DNA of 64,000 nucleotides from Rhynochetos jubatus (Eukaryota; Chordata; Aves; Eurypygiformes; Rhynochetidae), in assembly GCA_027574665.1 (NCBI GenBank), contig CM050655.1, forward strand, positions 4,154,001 to 4,218,000, read 5' to 3'. Below the pieces are notes generated by a model. It saw nothing but the letters and a program-made list of their open reading frames with translations, did not search any database and was not told where the DNA came from. Below are positions 1-14,072 of the stretch, one piece after another. Numbering within the stretch: the first letter of the stretch is position 1; each line of letters opens with the position of its first letter. A program made the translations under genes and the position numbers.

Positions 1-291
1 CACATTTGCAGTGTCAAACTGGCTGTCCCTTATCACTACTACCCCTTTACAGACTATTTAATTTTTCTGCCAGTCATCATCTTAGCTGGGAGACATGGCT
101 GCATGCTCCTCGGTACACAGGGCTGCTTGATGTCCTGAGCACAACCTACAGAAGACATAATCACAGCGAGCCAGAGCTCCAGCAACATCTCTGACTTGAC
201 CTTGGGATAATAAAATGAACCACCACACAAAACCGAAGCACCATTTTTCAGATATTTGGGGTCCATGAGCACTTCTTGTTCAACAGAACCT

Positions 292-331
292 TGCATGCAT
301 GCAGTAGTGTGTGTGCACACATGCACACGCA
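292..331. repeat. Alternating purine-pyrimidine tract (Z-DNA prone)
   Basis: TGCATGCATGCA at 292-303 is followed at 307-331 by 25 strictly alternating purine-pyrimidine bases made mostly of GT and CA steps. Confidence 0.6.
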
Positions 332-3273
332 ATGAGATGCATGCTCCATGTGCAGAAGGCATCGGCTTAACAAGGATGGACTTTTAGGGCTCATCCACCT
401 AAAATCCACCTGACTTTGGAACAGAGAGGCCTTCAACTGCTGTAACCAGGGCAACTTAATCCCATCACACCAGCCCTTTGCCATCCAAAATCAGTCAATT
501 CAGCCACAATTTACAAATACTGAGGTAAACAACAGTATAGATGGGAGAATTACATCGTCATATTTATGCATGTAGCATTCTGCATTGCATGTGTTCCTAT
601 GAAACCTGGGGAATCAGGGAAGAACAGAGAGGTGGGAAATCTTCAAGCACATACACCCGGAGCAGAGAAAACCCAGGGAAGGAACCCCCTAACACTCCTT
701 CTCCTACAGTCACTGAAGGAAGGAGATAGGAGAGGGACTCCCTGCTGTCCCTACCTGCAAAGCCACAGTCACACAAACATCCTTTTAAATAACCTTCATG
801 AAAACATAGTCACTGAAAATAAAAATCCAGTGCTCCAGCCCCAAATTTTACTTTCTGGCACTCCAGCAAGAGAAATTTTTAACATGCTGTTTTTAACACC
901 AGGTCTGCTCTAAGAGCAGGATCCTAAATTTATGAGGAGATCAGGTGTCGGCAGGTCCTACAAGAGATTATCCTGGAAATAAAAGCTGTCGCTATTAATA
1001 CCTCAGCATTTTTATCTTTAGTTATTTTTATATTTAGTCCTTGATGTTAGCATAAACATCAAGACGTGAGATAAAATAGTCAATGATTCCTGATCCAGCC
1101 TCCATAACATATTTGGGTCTTGAATCCCTTTTCTGTTTTTCTAACCCATCAAATGAATTATTGAATTTATGAGCGTTAGGCTAAGCAAAAGCTAGTGATC
1201 AGTGAAATTAAGTGCAACTGGGTACAGGCACTGCACTGTACAGCAGTCTAGCAAAAGGCAGCGTTGCTCAAAGATTACAGAAATCTGCTGTGATAACATT
1301 ACCAAATGACATGCACTTGGATGCATCGAGTGCAAGGGTACAGGCTATTTTAGGAAAAGAATGAGATTTCTACAATACAGAGCAAAGTGGCACACAAAAA
1401 TAATGGGTGTGTTGGGCAGTTTAGGGCCTTTTTTAAAGGCTCATCTGTAGAGTCATCTCTGCTTATAGACCTGATCTCAAAGACTCTTTATGCCCTTATA
1501 TTCTGTCACAATAAAGGTTGCCAAGTATTGCCTGCTGTTTGAATATTCTTACAGTCTCACACTGTTTACACACAGCACTGTAAGAACAGGAAATCTAAAT
1601 CCGGCTAGCTCCATAATGATTGGCATTTATGTATTCTCATTTTCAGTTGGAGGGGCATTTTCGTTAGCCTTCTCTGTGTGGTAGGAGGGATGGCTTTGTT
1701 TGCTTGTTTTAAGGCAGATACGCAGGAGCTAGTGTTTTGAGAGATTCATAAGTAGGCTGTCTAAGTTTCAGGTAAGGTATAATAAGGACACAAGTGTGCA
1801 CGGCACGTACATATGTAGTTTCTGAGCAGCATGAAGCCAACACAAACCTGTGGCTTGGTAATGGCCCTTCCAGGGCGTATTTCAAACATGCAGAGTTAGC
1901 TGTCGACACCAAAGCACTGCACTGGAAAAGGGCGCATGCTCCCATGGCATGTGCACACATCAGGGAGGAAGGAGTCCCTCAGAACACACTTAGAAACCCT
2001 AAAACCACAACCATGAGACCGCAGGAGTGCCAAAGTCCCACTGCAGTGAGCAGAAACACCCAGCTTTCTTCTTGCAGCAGCTACGTATGCATGCATGCAG
2101 CACGGTCCTTCTGCCACCTTCAAATCGGAAATTGTCTGAGATATTGTGCAGGGGCTTCACGCTGCACAAGGGCCATATCCTTCTAACAGCAACCCTGGGT
2201 TAGCTCACAGAATAGCCTACTTGGTGCTCACCCAGGTAGCTGTCCCTCTTGCATGACCTCTAGCATATTCTTACAATCTCATTTCAGCTGTGGCCAATTT
2301 CCAATCAGGTCTGAATTTTCAGGGGGGTCTTTTCACAAGCAAGTCGACATAGCTACTCAGAAAGTGAGCAACAAAACCAATTTAAGAAAAGCAAGCAGAA
2401 AAGCCCACAGTTACTAGCCTTTCAACCTTAGGAAATCAGACGGTTTTTGTGGCAGTGGGTGTTAGTACAGCCGTAACATCACAAGGCAATTCTGGCCCCC
2501 AGACAAAGCATGGTAAGGTTTCTAACGCATGCACAGAAGCTACCCTGTATCAATTTTCCACTTGTATTTAGTAAGTGCAGGGCTTCGATCTCCTCACATT
2601 AAAACAGAGTACCTGGGCATACCAGTACCCCTGACAGTCTACCAGCACAATGATAAGAGTGTAAACTCTTGCATTTCACAACAACATTCTTTTAAAATTT
2701 AATCTTTGGCACAAACACCAAGTGCCAGCCACAACCCCACCAGAATATCAGAAAATGTGATTGTGCCAAAGCGATTTCTTTGAGGTCTCTTCCATAGGCA
2801 GATGCCTCATGCAAGATCCTTGCCAACCTTGGGCTCCACGCTGCTCCTTCAGTGTCACTGCGGTGGGATGCCCAGCTGCAAAGCACAGCTGTGTCTACAA
2901 GCCTCCTCTCCACGGGGAGGCTGCTGTAGCTCCCTTTTGAAGAGATGAAAGCTAGTTTCCAGGAGGTGATGTGGCAGGAGCACGGTGGATAGTGACTCAC
3001 CTAGCCTTAGTCCTCAGCTCACAAAAGAGTCGGCACACGGCTCTTGTGTGTACCGTGCTATAGCACTGTCCAAGGAGAGGTTAATGAAGATCATTTCATT
3101 GCCCTGGGGACTTCCACCAGGGAGCAAGGCTTAGTTGGCAGATGAGCAATTAACACAGGCATGTCTTGAAGTGTTATCAGCATGAATACCAGAATCTCCA
3201 AGGAACCAACCTGGACATGCACCTTTCAAAGTGATTTGGATATTTCTTTCTTTGTTTGGGAGCGTTTTTTGTT

Positions 3274-3310
3274 GGGGGGGGGGTGGGTGGGTGGGTGTGT
3301 GTGTGTTTGT
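3274..3310 (+). repeat. G-rich/GT simple repeat with G-quadruplex potential
   Basis: A run of ten G (3274-3283) is followed by three TGGG units and then a GT run. Four or more G-runs of at least three separated by one T fit a G-quadruplex. An A-rich tract with C interruptions follows at 3325-3353. Confidence 0.8.
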
Positions 3311-3930
3311 TTGGGTTTTTCTTTAAAAAAAACAAAAAAAACCAAAAAAAACACACTACCAACCTGCTGGATCTGTCTGGAGGGACAGCCATTTACAGCA
3401 GTGCATTGCAAGGCCTGCACTATCCTGGCAGGGCCTAGCTTCCTAGCAACTAAGTGACTTAAAATACTCATAGCAGAAAAAGTCTTCAATAATTCCTTTA
3501 GCATCTTGATTTTTTTGTGGTTGTGAGGCAAAGAAGAATTCAAGACGGGTTCTGCTGACACAAGTTATTCTGATGTTTCCTGCATCTGCACAGACTCTCA
3601 ACTCTTTATTAGTATATAATTGATGTATTATAATATACTAATATAAATGTCCTGCTGCGTGCAGTGACAGTTTCTTCACCTATGCCCAGCCCCACCACAT
3701 TGGTGGGAGACTCCCCAGCTTCCACCCAAACTCAGTGAGATTTTAGGACACATGTAAATAACAAAACACTAATACAAAGAAAAGTGCTCAGTTATAGCCA
3801 TAGCATAGGGAATAAAATCCACTCAGGAGAAGACACATGTTGCTTGTGGAACTACATATACAAATCCTACTATCAGAAGTTGAATTTTCAGAATGATGTT
3901 ATTCCTAATGCCACTGACATTCTCATAGTC

Positions 3931-3947
3931 TTTTTTTTTTTTTTTTT
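3931..3947. repeat. T17 homopolymer
   Basis: Uninterrupted run of 17 T. No flanking retroposon was recognised. Confidence 0.9.
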
Positions 3948-4915
3948 ATGTAGTTTATGAACTCCCTAGCATGTTGTTAGGGGAGCTGTACCCAAGATTA
4001 TCTTATTCAAGCTATTAAAGCAGTATTTTCTCTTAAAAAGTTAACTACTTCTATCTATCCAAATATTGGACTGATTCCTACATTTAAATTCTTCATTAAA
4101 TAATTATAGTTATTCCTCTTCCAGCAAGCAGTTTTGTGAAAGCAACAAATCCAGTTTCTCTGACATCGTTCTTTCCGTTAGCTGACACGAGATGCACTGA
4201 GATACAGACAGCAGGAACACACATACTGGAAGAAACGCACTACAGAAGCAGCTGTAATATGTATCCAAGCTTTAAGGAACAGTATAAAATTGTCTGCAAG
4301 GTACTGACTTGTAGTTCTTTTCCTCCCAAAAAGCAATTTTCCTTTAAGCACCTAAAGCCACAGCAGCCCTAATAGCAGCCACTTCACATCCCTTACAGCC
4401 CACTTTAAGAACCAAATGACACCAAAGACCCACACTACAACATTCCCAGATACTAAACCTTCCAAACCAACAGGTTTCCAGAGGCAGGAAAAGGCTAGGC
4501 ACACCAGGCTGTAGACAGTGCTTTTTCCTCAGCATAAGGGGAAACCTGGAGTTGTTATTCACAGGATCACAGGTAGTTCAGGGGACTCAAGCACCCAGAG
4601 TTGTCCAATGCCCCAAAAAGTAATCAGATTCCTGAGCATGCTCACACATTGCACAGAGGTGGCTGAGAAGAAACTCATCTGGCCTGGGTATCCAGAGAAG
4701 GAAAACCTTGCTTTGTAACATCCTCCCTTTACATGGAAAGGCATAGGGTAAATCAACCACCTACTCATCCTTTTTACCTGGTAAGGGGAGCAGGTGATGC
4801 AGCCCTGAGGTGTTATTCCTCAGAAATGCATATTCACCATCCCTATTGCATTCCAACAGTGTTTTTCACCATGACTTTTGGTGGAGCAGTTTGTGAAACA
4901 GATTTTCTGATAGGT

Positions 4916-4935
4916 TATATATATATATATATATA
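4916..4935. repeat. (TA)10 microsatellite
   Basis: Ten perfect TA units, flanked by GGT and AAGTC. Confidence 0.95.
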
Positions 4936-7782
4936 AAGTCTCAGTGAGCTACATTTACATATCTGAAAAACTTTAACTCACCACAAAAACAAACTGTGAC
5001 TTACCGCTATTGTCTTCACTAGTGGGCACAGACCTTTGTCAAAGGGAAGACTATTTTGCTCATAGTTCAGGAAGCAGATAGAGATTCATTCAGGCAATCA
5101 CACAAACTGAATAACTATCCCGAGTGTTGGGACTGAGATGAGATATAACATCTTCCATCATGACATACAGCTAACACAATGCTGCTCAGGAAGCGCTTTC
5201 AGTATTTTGCTACTGCTGTTGAGAGACTCAGATTTATAATAAACACTGGTTAGAGGGAACACCAATTTTGCTTCTCTCTAAAGGACCACTCCATAATTTT
5301 GGAGTGAATCATCTCTCTGCACTTTATGTACAAACAGGATCCCACATTACTACGAAAAGCAACAGTGAATATATGTAATGCTTCACTCGGAAAGAGTTCC
5401 AATACAAATCTAACTGGCTTTGTTGTCCAAGGGAAATAGGCATCTAGTCTACCAGCATGACAGGTTGGAAAAAGCTTTACTGAAATAAGGCAGGAGTTTC
5501 TGATAAACATACTCCAGACCACCAGAGTTTGATTAATACCTTTCCATTTGTACTTACTTAGGTAACTGTGAAGCTACCTGGTGAACATTTGGTGCAAATA
5601 TGCCTTGAGGTCACTACTTGTGAGCAACAGAGCAATCCCAAGTTGTGCCACTGAAATCTCATTAGCCTTTCACAACATCCTGTGTCCAACATGTGCCAGT
5701 TTGGAAATTTACATTCTTTGGACCAAAAATCTTCTAGGGAGTCCTTCAAGACTTAAGAGTTGGAGAGGCTTTTTAGTTTGATTTTTTTTTTTTCCCAAGA
5801 CTGAATACTTACTTGTTACCAAGAAAATTATGAAAAACATTATTGCCTGTTAACAGTATTTCAATAACGGATACAGGGTAGAGCTATAGTGGACACTACA
5901 AGGTCACACTCTCCTGTGCCAGCCAAAGACATCTCCAGGGACACTTGGCTTTGGCTGCAGCTCCTTAACCTTGTGCAGGCTGTCAGTGGCCACCTTTGCT
6001 TAAGAGCAGGTACATAAACAAAACAGCCTGCACTCAAAAACCCCCATAGCCCAGCTCATAACCAAACTACGTCCTCCACACAGAGGGGTCCAGAGGACCA
6101 TCAGAACAGGTCCAAGAGCAGCATTTTTTCCCGCAAGGAAAGCACCTCTCCTATGCTCTTGCCACTGCAAAACAGTTTCACCAGATTTGGAGCATCAGAA
6201 GCTGGCAGTGGCTCACCCACTAACTCAACAGGATCAGCAGAAGGCAGCAGGAGCTGCAGAAGTGCACAGGAACAGAGTGAGCAAAAAGCAGTGTCCAGTG
6301 GCCCAGCACACAGGCTGCAGGGCCAACAACTTATTTTTGGACTCAGCTCTGAGTACAGAAGTGCCTGCTGTTGTTAAACCCTATGCATTTACTCTTCTCT
6401 AAAAGGGGTTCTTAATAAAAATGTATTTTGCATTAAGATCACAGCATATTTAAGTGAACAACATGCACATCCTTTAGAAATAATTAATACATTGCACACA
6501 TTCAGCAGTGCTTGTGGCTTGATGTTTGTAAAGTACCCGCTCGGAGACCTTTCTACAATTCTCCATGGGTCACTTGGGCAATACCATTTGACTTCCACCC
6601 TTGCATTCATGGCTTAAAAGCCAAGCTCCCACCACTAAAACGAAAACCAGCTTGATTCAGGCAGTGAAGACACAACCTTGCTGAGAAGTTCAAGACACAA
6701 ATCTTTAAATAGTTTCATTGCTTCAGGATACAGTTTTCTTACAGATTGCTGCCCACATTTCCATCAAGATCAAAGAAGGCAGAAGGACAACAGGAAAAAA
6801 GCAAGTCCACAAAAGGACACTGTGCACGGCCTTTCCTTAACACACCCTGCCACGCAGACTGACTCAAAATCAGTAGGTGAAGCCCGCAAGGGCAGACACA
6901 GAGCTGCACTTTTCTACTAATCAGCCCCAGGAGCCCTGACAGCTTTGGCAGTCCTTTCACATCTGTCAGGCCACTCACAGAAAGTTGGAAATGAAAAAAA
7001 AACCACACTTGCACAAGAAGCAATTGCAAAAGTGATAGGGCGAAAAAAGCCGGTCTTCTCTCCCACTCACAGAACTCCAAATTCATGCTTTTAATCCTTC
7101 CTCTCGGGCAGGGTTACATTTCCACCCATTGTCACCCCCTGCACACCCTCCGTCAGGGACTTCATTGTGGGATTTCTTTACTGCCATCCTCAGCAGCTTC
7201 ACTGCTGATGCTTCACAGCTGTTCCTCTCTTCCCAGCCTGACCACCTCACCTTGAAAACAGCAGGCAGCTCCACCCCCTCATCACTACTTCTCTGCTCTG
7301 TTCTGCCTTTTTCTCAGTCTTCTCAGGTTTTCCTCACTGACCTTTCTTACCCTTCTCTTATTCAACAGCACACATTTCAAAGCACAAAATCTGCCTAATG
7401 AACACGAGCAGAGTCAAGAGCCAAAATTAGCAGCTTTATTCTGGAAATAACACTGTTATGAAAAACTCCCAGAGTACTCACACCCTCAGGCTACATTTCC
7501 TAGCGATATTTCCTACAGTAGCCGTCAGAAAGGCTGCTCTGTACTTCATGGAGAGCCTGTTCTGCTGTACAGAAAGACCCCAGCAGTAACATGGCTTTTA
7601 AGTCCCAGGCTCTCACAGGAGGAAAGGGCTGGTAACAAACAGCAGATGACAGCTAACTGCTGGGTGAGCATCTTCTGTCTTAGCACAAGAAGTTGCGTTA
7701 CTTTTTCTGGCACCATTTTCTCTCCTCCAAGCTGGAGGCAAGATGATACCACATGTGTCTTGGTATAATACAAATTTCACAG

Positions 7783-7858
7783 AGGCTGGGGAATCACTGG
7801 CATGCCGAGGTCACACAGCCCTTGCTAAAGCCGCATCCTCTGCGTGTGCTGGTCCCAG
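7783..7858 (+). ncRNA. Candidate isolated exon, plus strand
   Basis: A 76-nt segment lies between CAAATTTCACAG (acceptor) and GGTCCCAG/GTAAGTAAC (strong donor). It holds three CpG in a CpG-poor stretch and is open in two frames, one beginning AGESLACRGHTALAKAASS. I recognise no protein. It could be a noncoding exon or chance. Confidence 0.15.
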
Positions 7859-10274
7859 GTAAGTAACCTCATCTGGCCCACCTCACCACAAGGACACGGC
7901 TGTATGTGTGCCTGCAGGAGATGCTAACACCAGGCAGGTCCTTTTCCCGCCCACCCCACCCCCTCACTCCATTCCATACAAAGCATTCTTTTCCAGTTAA
8001 AAATCTTTGTTTCAAGGAATTCAGATTTCATTTTTCTTTTCACAGTAGCATGTAAGTTTGCGTGGTTCCTTACCCACAGGTATTTTCTGCTTTTTAAGTT
8101 ACAACAAACCAACATCTAAAACTTTTCTTTTCAAAAACCACTTATGATGAGGTAGCTAGTTCTCTCCCGCCTATAACACAAAAGCCTCCAGGTGCAGTTA
8201 TGTCAATACATCACTATGGAGAGGTAGGCCTGAATCTAACAAAGACTCCCATTTTATTCACTTACAAATCTAAAACTTAACAGCAGCATCTCTAGTGTGG
8301 GAGCCTTTCCGCAACTGCATTCATCTGCAGGATGCTGCGGCACAGCCGAGTTTAATAACTAAGAAACTCCTCTTAGCTCAGCCCCATAGCTCTCTTGGCT
8401 AACACCTGGATAGCCCTGGCTGCAGGAACACTGAGACCGATTCAAAGCACTCTTTTGCCAGACACCACACCAAGCCTCTTCCAAATCTCTGCTGCTGCTG
8501 CCCTTGATTCCCCTGCTGCACAGGGGGCTGCTGTGCAAAAAACCAATTCTTTATATGCGGAATGCTGCTGCCAACTTACCAAAAATGCCACCAAAGAGTA
8601 TCACCTCCACCTTATCCTCTACAGCTTCCCTGTGCATTTTAAAGATTATCTACTCCTGCGACAAAAGCATCTGTAGTCCCTGGCCAAGGTCTTTAACAAA
8701 TGCACACTCTCCAGTAGGCCACCCCCAATACAAAGAAACAGTCTCAATACACAGGCACAGGATGAAAGGATGAAGAAACAGAGGTGTGAGATCAACAGCA
8801 AAACCAGGGAGAAAGCCATCTCTCCCGAGTCAGGCACAAGTGCCCTTATCAGCAGAGCACTCCTTTGCCTCGTGAATCGAAGGCCTCTCTGGACTGCATG
8901 TGTCCTACTTTGGGAATTTAGTTATTTGTTTCTATATTCCATTCTGTCAACAATTTGTATATCCCTAACCTCTTCCTACCCTTCACTTCAAAACTTTCTC
9001 ATGGTACAAAAATCTCCTCCTCCTCAATCCATCTGATTTCTTCCCATGAGGACAGTGACCTCTTGTCTCTGTCACTACTGCTAGATCATCCTCCTTCAGG
9101 AGGACTTGCATCTACTCTGTTTCTGTCCCAGCAATTTAACATAGTCATTTATTAAATCCCATATCGAATATTGGATTACTTTCTGACCAAGTTAATACAA
9201 TGAATATTCGCAATACAATATGTAAATACTGTTTTAAGAAAAATGGAAGGTTTCAGATACCTTAGGAACTTTTACAGATTGTAGAACCAGCATTTCCAAA
9301 CAGTCCTGCCCAAGACCAGGCAGAGGAAAAGGTGCCTGAAACTCTTAGCCCCTTACAAACAAATCTCCTCCAGGTTTGGGAAGGAGCACACACATGCACT
9401 GATACCATGCTTAGTCTTTCACCAGCATTAAGTTTGACCAGACAACTATTTGCTGCTTGGTGTGAACCCACCCCCTGCCTTTGGGGTACACTACAACCTT
9501 TTGGGGCAGGCTCTGTGTGCTGATGGGTTATTTCGAGGACACCACTGGAAACTCATCGTTGAGCCTAACTGTGGGAGGTCACTGGCAAAGTCACTAGCTC
9601 TGGTGAAAGATGCGCTCCGCCGGGGACAGAGATCCCACCACCTCTTGTGCAAGCAGAAATGATGATGGAGTGTTTTTTTGGGGTCCTTCTTAAAAATGGT
9701 TCCAAACAGAGTTAGGGGAAGGTCCTATTACTTGAAACTACAAGGAGAAGACAGGCTGATGTGTAGCAAAGCAGGAGGATGGGGTACAGATAAGGGAGCT
9801 GTGCCCAGAAATGCCAGGTGGCCCTAGGAATGACCTTGGAAACCACTGCCTGCAGTGTGGGAACAAGCTTAAACAGTCAGGTAACATTTAACTTCACCAG
9901 CCCTGTCTTCTAATAGATCACACATAAATCTGCGGTCAGATTTATCTGAGGATCCAGCACCAACACAAGGTTTTTCCAACAAGCTTTCTCCTGTTTCATT
10001 CTTGATACCATTCGAGACCACAACGCATCTCATTTCCCCAGTATGACAGAAAAACACCAATTAGCAGTGGGACGTAATCCACCACGGCAATGGATGAGAT
10101 GGGATCTCAAAGATATGCCAACATCAGGGAGACCTCGGTGGTACTGGCTGAACCTGCCTAGACCATGATGGGTCCACAGTGGCCAGACCTGCCCATGAGA
10201 GGGTTAGGTCTAACATCCCAGATCTGAAAAGGTTCTTACCTTTGCAGTTATCTGTTTTTCTGCACAACGGGGTT

Positions 10275-10294
10275 GGGGGGGGGGGGGGGGGGGG
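10275..10294 (+). repeat. G20 homopolymer
   Basis: Twenty consecutive G, preceded by GGGGTT. Homopolymer length of this kind is prone to sequencing and assembly error. Confidence 0.85.
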
Positions 10295-12994
10295 CAGAAT
10301 GAAAAAACACATACACCCCAAAACACAGAACTAATCACAATTCATTAAGAGATTCGAAGTGAGAGAATTGAATCCTTTAAGATTCATAATCCTATTTTGG
10401 AGGACAGGATGAAGCTCAGCTTTCAGGGAACAATTTAAGAAATTGTACAGGATCTTTATCTTCATTTCCTGTTTTAAAGTTTCAGCAGCTGTCCAGCTGC
10501 TTCAGCTCAGGTTTGCTGTTCAATATATGGGGATACAATGAGAAAAAGACGAGAAGAATAAGTGACTGAATTCACTGAAGTCACTTTCAAGTACATTAAG
10601 TCCTTACTTACATAGCGAGATTTGTAGAATCTACTTTCTTAGCATCAAGCAACCAGATACTCTTGCCAGCAACCCATACAGCTAGCAGTATCGTACTGTA
10701 AAATATAATTTTGCATGACAATTACGAAGCTGTTTGTACAGATTAGTTTAAGTATATGATATCTCCTTTACATCTGTAATGCTTGTCTGTCTTCATAAGC
10801 TTTTAACAACAATATCATCCACATTATCATTTCACAACACTTTCTACTGCTCTTAACTAGAAGAATTAACTTAACTTAATTACCTCTTTATGCTTGGGGA
10901 GGATAGAGCCAGTCACCTTTACCTGTCTTCATTTCCTTAGAAGGAAGCAAAGCTGGGAAGCCTTAACTTAACAGTAACCCAATTCCCAGAACTAGAAGAA
11001 GTGATTTGTACTTGTTTTAGAGAAAGTCTGTGCACACAGAGTTTTTAAAGTTTTTTAGAAAACAACTTTCCTGTCCTTTAGCTGCAAAACTCAGTTCAGC
11101 TGATGCCATCAAGCAGAGCCACGAAGTACACTCAGGTTTTCATGAGAGCACCTTAAATAGAACAACACCAAATTGTATGAAAAACAGTGGGATCCCAAAG
11201 TGCACACTCCTATTTGTACAGGCTTTTCTAGCCTTTTCCTCTAGTTTTGGTTCATCTTTGACAGTAGTTTGCAGAGGCTGGAGAGCCATGTTCACTGCCA
11301 GATGGACAATAATATGACACAAGCATTCCCATCAAACAACTACAGCTGTCTCTCAAAGTGACAACACATTTCTCCTCAGGCAGTGATGAGGAGCACCCAC
11401 CTTTGCTGCTGGGCAATAACAGATTGCTGTTATTGATGGCTACATCACTCCAGCTATCACTCCCCCAGTGTAATCCTGAACCTTCTGCAGACTGAAGGTC
11501 ACAGTTGTTCCCAGATAGGACAGTGGCTCTGGCTAACAGATGCATGTCCTACACATACCTATTGGAATTGAAAGAGATTTTGCATACAACATATAGAAAC
11601 ATTCGTATGCATTCTGTACATCTCGTGTATCTGCGTTACATACACCTGTGTGTAATGGACATCAGGCCTTGAATTTTATTTAAGGCCATTTTATGACTAG
11701 TTTATTCCAACTACCTTACACAATTCATACTTTGTATTCAGTGGTTTGTTTCTCAGCTCTTCTCCCCTAAAAAAGTCCTTCTCGTATGGTCTGCACAATC
11801 AGTGTGTCTATTTACAGACTCCTATAAACACGAGAACTACCCAGGTTCAGAGCTGCATCCAGCAATATCACAGGTTATCTTGTCTGCTCCCCAGGAAACA
11901 GACTGACACAGTATCAGGGTTCTGCACAGAGAGCAAAGCTAAAACCTTCTCTTCTAGATCACAGGTGTATTGCTCTTAAAAGCAACAGCAGCTACAAACA
12001 GCCCACTCAGTTGTCTTGGCCAAGGGACACAAACCTTGGCCTGCAAGGCTTGGTACCTTGGCTGGCAGATGTGAGGGGCAGAGTCAGGGTCGCCCTTTTG
12101 TTCCTGGTTGGTGCAGAGGCCACAGAGCTGCTGTACAACTGCAGTGCAAGCAGGCAGTGGCAAGATTTTAAGGTTTTAACGCAACACTTAGTAAGGCCCT
12201 CAACAGCGACGTAGCCCTGATAGGAATCTGCGGATCTGAGCCATCCACACCCTGTGTCCTCTCCGGGGAGACAGGAGAGGTGGAAAAAAAGGAAGAAGCA
12301 AAGGAAGAGAGAAACATTATGGCTCCCAAATTGGTCACCCACCTGGTAGGGACATATGGGGACAGTCTGGGGAGCCACCAACCACCACCCCACATTCAGG
12401 GATCCCAGCAGAAAGGAGAGGGACACTACACCTCCAAGCACACACAGAGCAGTCTTTCACTCCTCTGCTGAATAGAGAGGAGTATTCTAAAAATTCTCTT
12501 GTCTCTTCCCTGTTAACTTTGTCCATATTTCTCCTACCATACAACACAGCCTTTGCCAAGATCCTCTTCTCAGCTCAGGGATTTCCCCAGGAAAGAAGGT
12601 GGGGTTTTTTGGTAGCTCCTCTGCCTGTCACCTTCACTTTCTAAACACACATCTGCATTCTTAACCCTGGCTTTACTTCTCTCAGAGTAGCCTGCAATGC
12701 AGAAGGAAGCCCCATCCTTGCAAAATTCATTGTCACACCCCCTCCTGCAAAGCAATACTAGCTGAGCATTTTTGAAATACTGCTTAATACAGCCACACTC
12801 ATGAACCCACAGAGTAGTCTAAAAGCAAACACAAAAATTAAACAGTCTCTTTGGTCGGTCTACAACAGGTTTTACTTATTTTGACTTGGAGCAACTGCAA
12901 CAGCTGAATTTTGTCCCCAGAAACTGACTCACACCCTAGTGACCAAGTATTAAAAAACATTTGAGATGCTAAAGTCGCTGAAACAGTAACTTAC

Positions 12995-13054
12995 CTTGTT
13001 GATAAGGGGCTTCTGCCAACACTTTGCATCATGTTCACATGAATTATTTCTGTT
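12995..13054 (-). ncRNA. Candidate internal exon of an unknown minus-strand transcript
   Basis: A 60-nt segment is bounded by GAAATATTTCAG (acceptor) and AACAAG/GTAAGTTAC (donor, near-perfect consensus). It is open in two frames. One reads NRNNSCEHDAKCWQKPLINK, which I do not recognise. It could be an exon of a transcript starting at the 17.3-kb CpG island, or chance. Confidence 0.2.
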
Positions 13055-13388
13055 CTGAAATATTTCCTGAGGATGCCTTAAGCTGCTTGGTGAAGGAGAA
13101 ACATCCATCCCTGGTTTAATTATTCTTTAACCTGAGACCACATTTGAGAACATTATGTTGTCCCACAATACCACAAACATCCTAGTGGTTTTCCACAATT
13201 CTCACTCTGTACAGACCATAACAGATGCCAATCCAGAATAAACACAAGGAAATAAGCCTACACAGCTGGAAGACCAAAGCAAACCTGGCACGCAGAAACA
13301 CCATTTTAAAAAGAAATCTCAGAAACAGAGATAAATTATTTAAAAGTTCATATTTTGATCACATATATTTCAGTAGAAGGAAACTTAC

Positions 13389-13436
13389 TCTCCGGGCTAG
13401 CTGACTTGGAGCGGCAGCTGTAGCCGACCATAACAC
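13389..13436 (-). ncRNA. Candidate exon ending at a strong donor
   Basis: The minus strand has CCCGGAGA/GTAAGTTTCC at 13389/13388. The preceding about 50 bp holds three CpG in otherwise CpG-poor DNA. The upstream acceptor is weak or ambiguous, so the 5' border is only a guess. It lies in order between the 17.3-kb island and the 13.0-kb exon candidate on the same strand. Confidence 0.15.
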
Positions 13437-14050
13437 AGCTCCCAAAGGGAAGGTAAAGACATGTCATAAAAGCAAGTATGACAGCTCATCTTTTAGCTTA
13501 AAACTGATAGCATATGGAGTGTAGATAAGATGTGCATACCCACACCACACAGGTAAGGAATATATGATGATAAACCCTTACACAGAACAGTTTTTTATTG
13601 TTGTTTTATTTTAGCATTAAGGATTTACTAATACTATTGAAAATAAGAAGTCCTTCACGCAGGACAGTCTTCCCCTGGAGTCATGTCCAGGGCTGCTGAT
13701 CTCCAGCGAGGATGGGGGATAACTTGTATTTCACAGCTTAAGTCTCTTCTCAGATGCTTATTCGCACAATACATATGGATACATCACACAAAGACAGAAA
13801 GCAGGACTAGTGGTAGGGCTGTAGGGACCTGCTGCCTCACCTCCCAGGCTTGATACACCCACATGTATCAGACAAACAGCTACTTATCCCCATACACAGT
13901 CTCTGCCAAGGCCTTTGCACACTGTCCCCCTGTTCTATGGACCAGCAATACCTGGACTCCTTGCCCCTGACCTGGCTCTATTTAACAGCTCTCAGCTGCG
14001 CTGCCATCAATTTTTATTCACCTTTTCAGCACTCTTCATCTTCTGCTATT

Positions 14051-14072
14051 TGCATTCCCCCGGGGGAATGCA
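14051..14072. repeat. Perfect 22-bp palindrome
   Basis: Arms TGCATTCCCCC and GGGGGAATGCA are exact reverse complements with no spacer. The half-site GCATTCCCC is repeated once more just to the right (from 14070), giving a third half-arm. Confidence 0.9.

Noticed and set aside
9535-9700. Weak resemblance to a CR1 LINE 3' region (GAGGTGGTGGGATCTCTGTCCC on the minus strand)
   Set aside because: Only a short phrase matches and the typical ATTCTATG 3' tail is absent; too weak to call without a library search.
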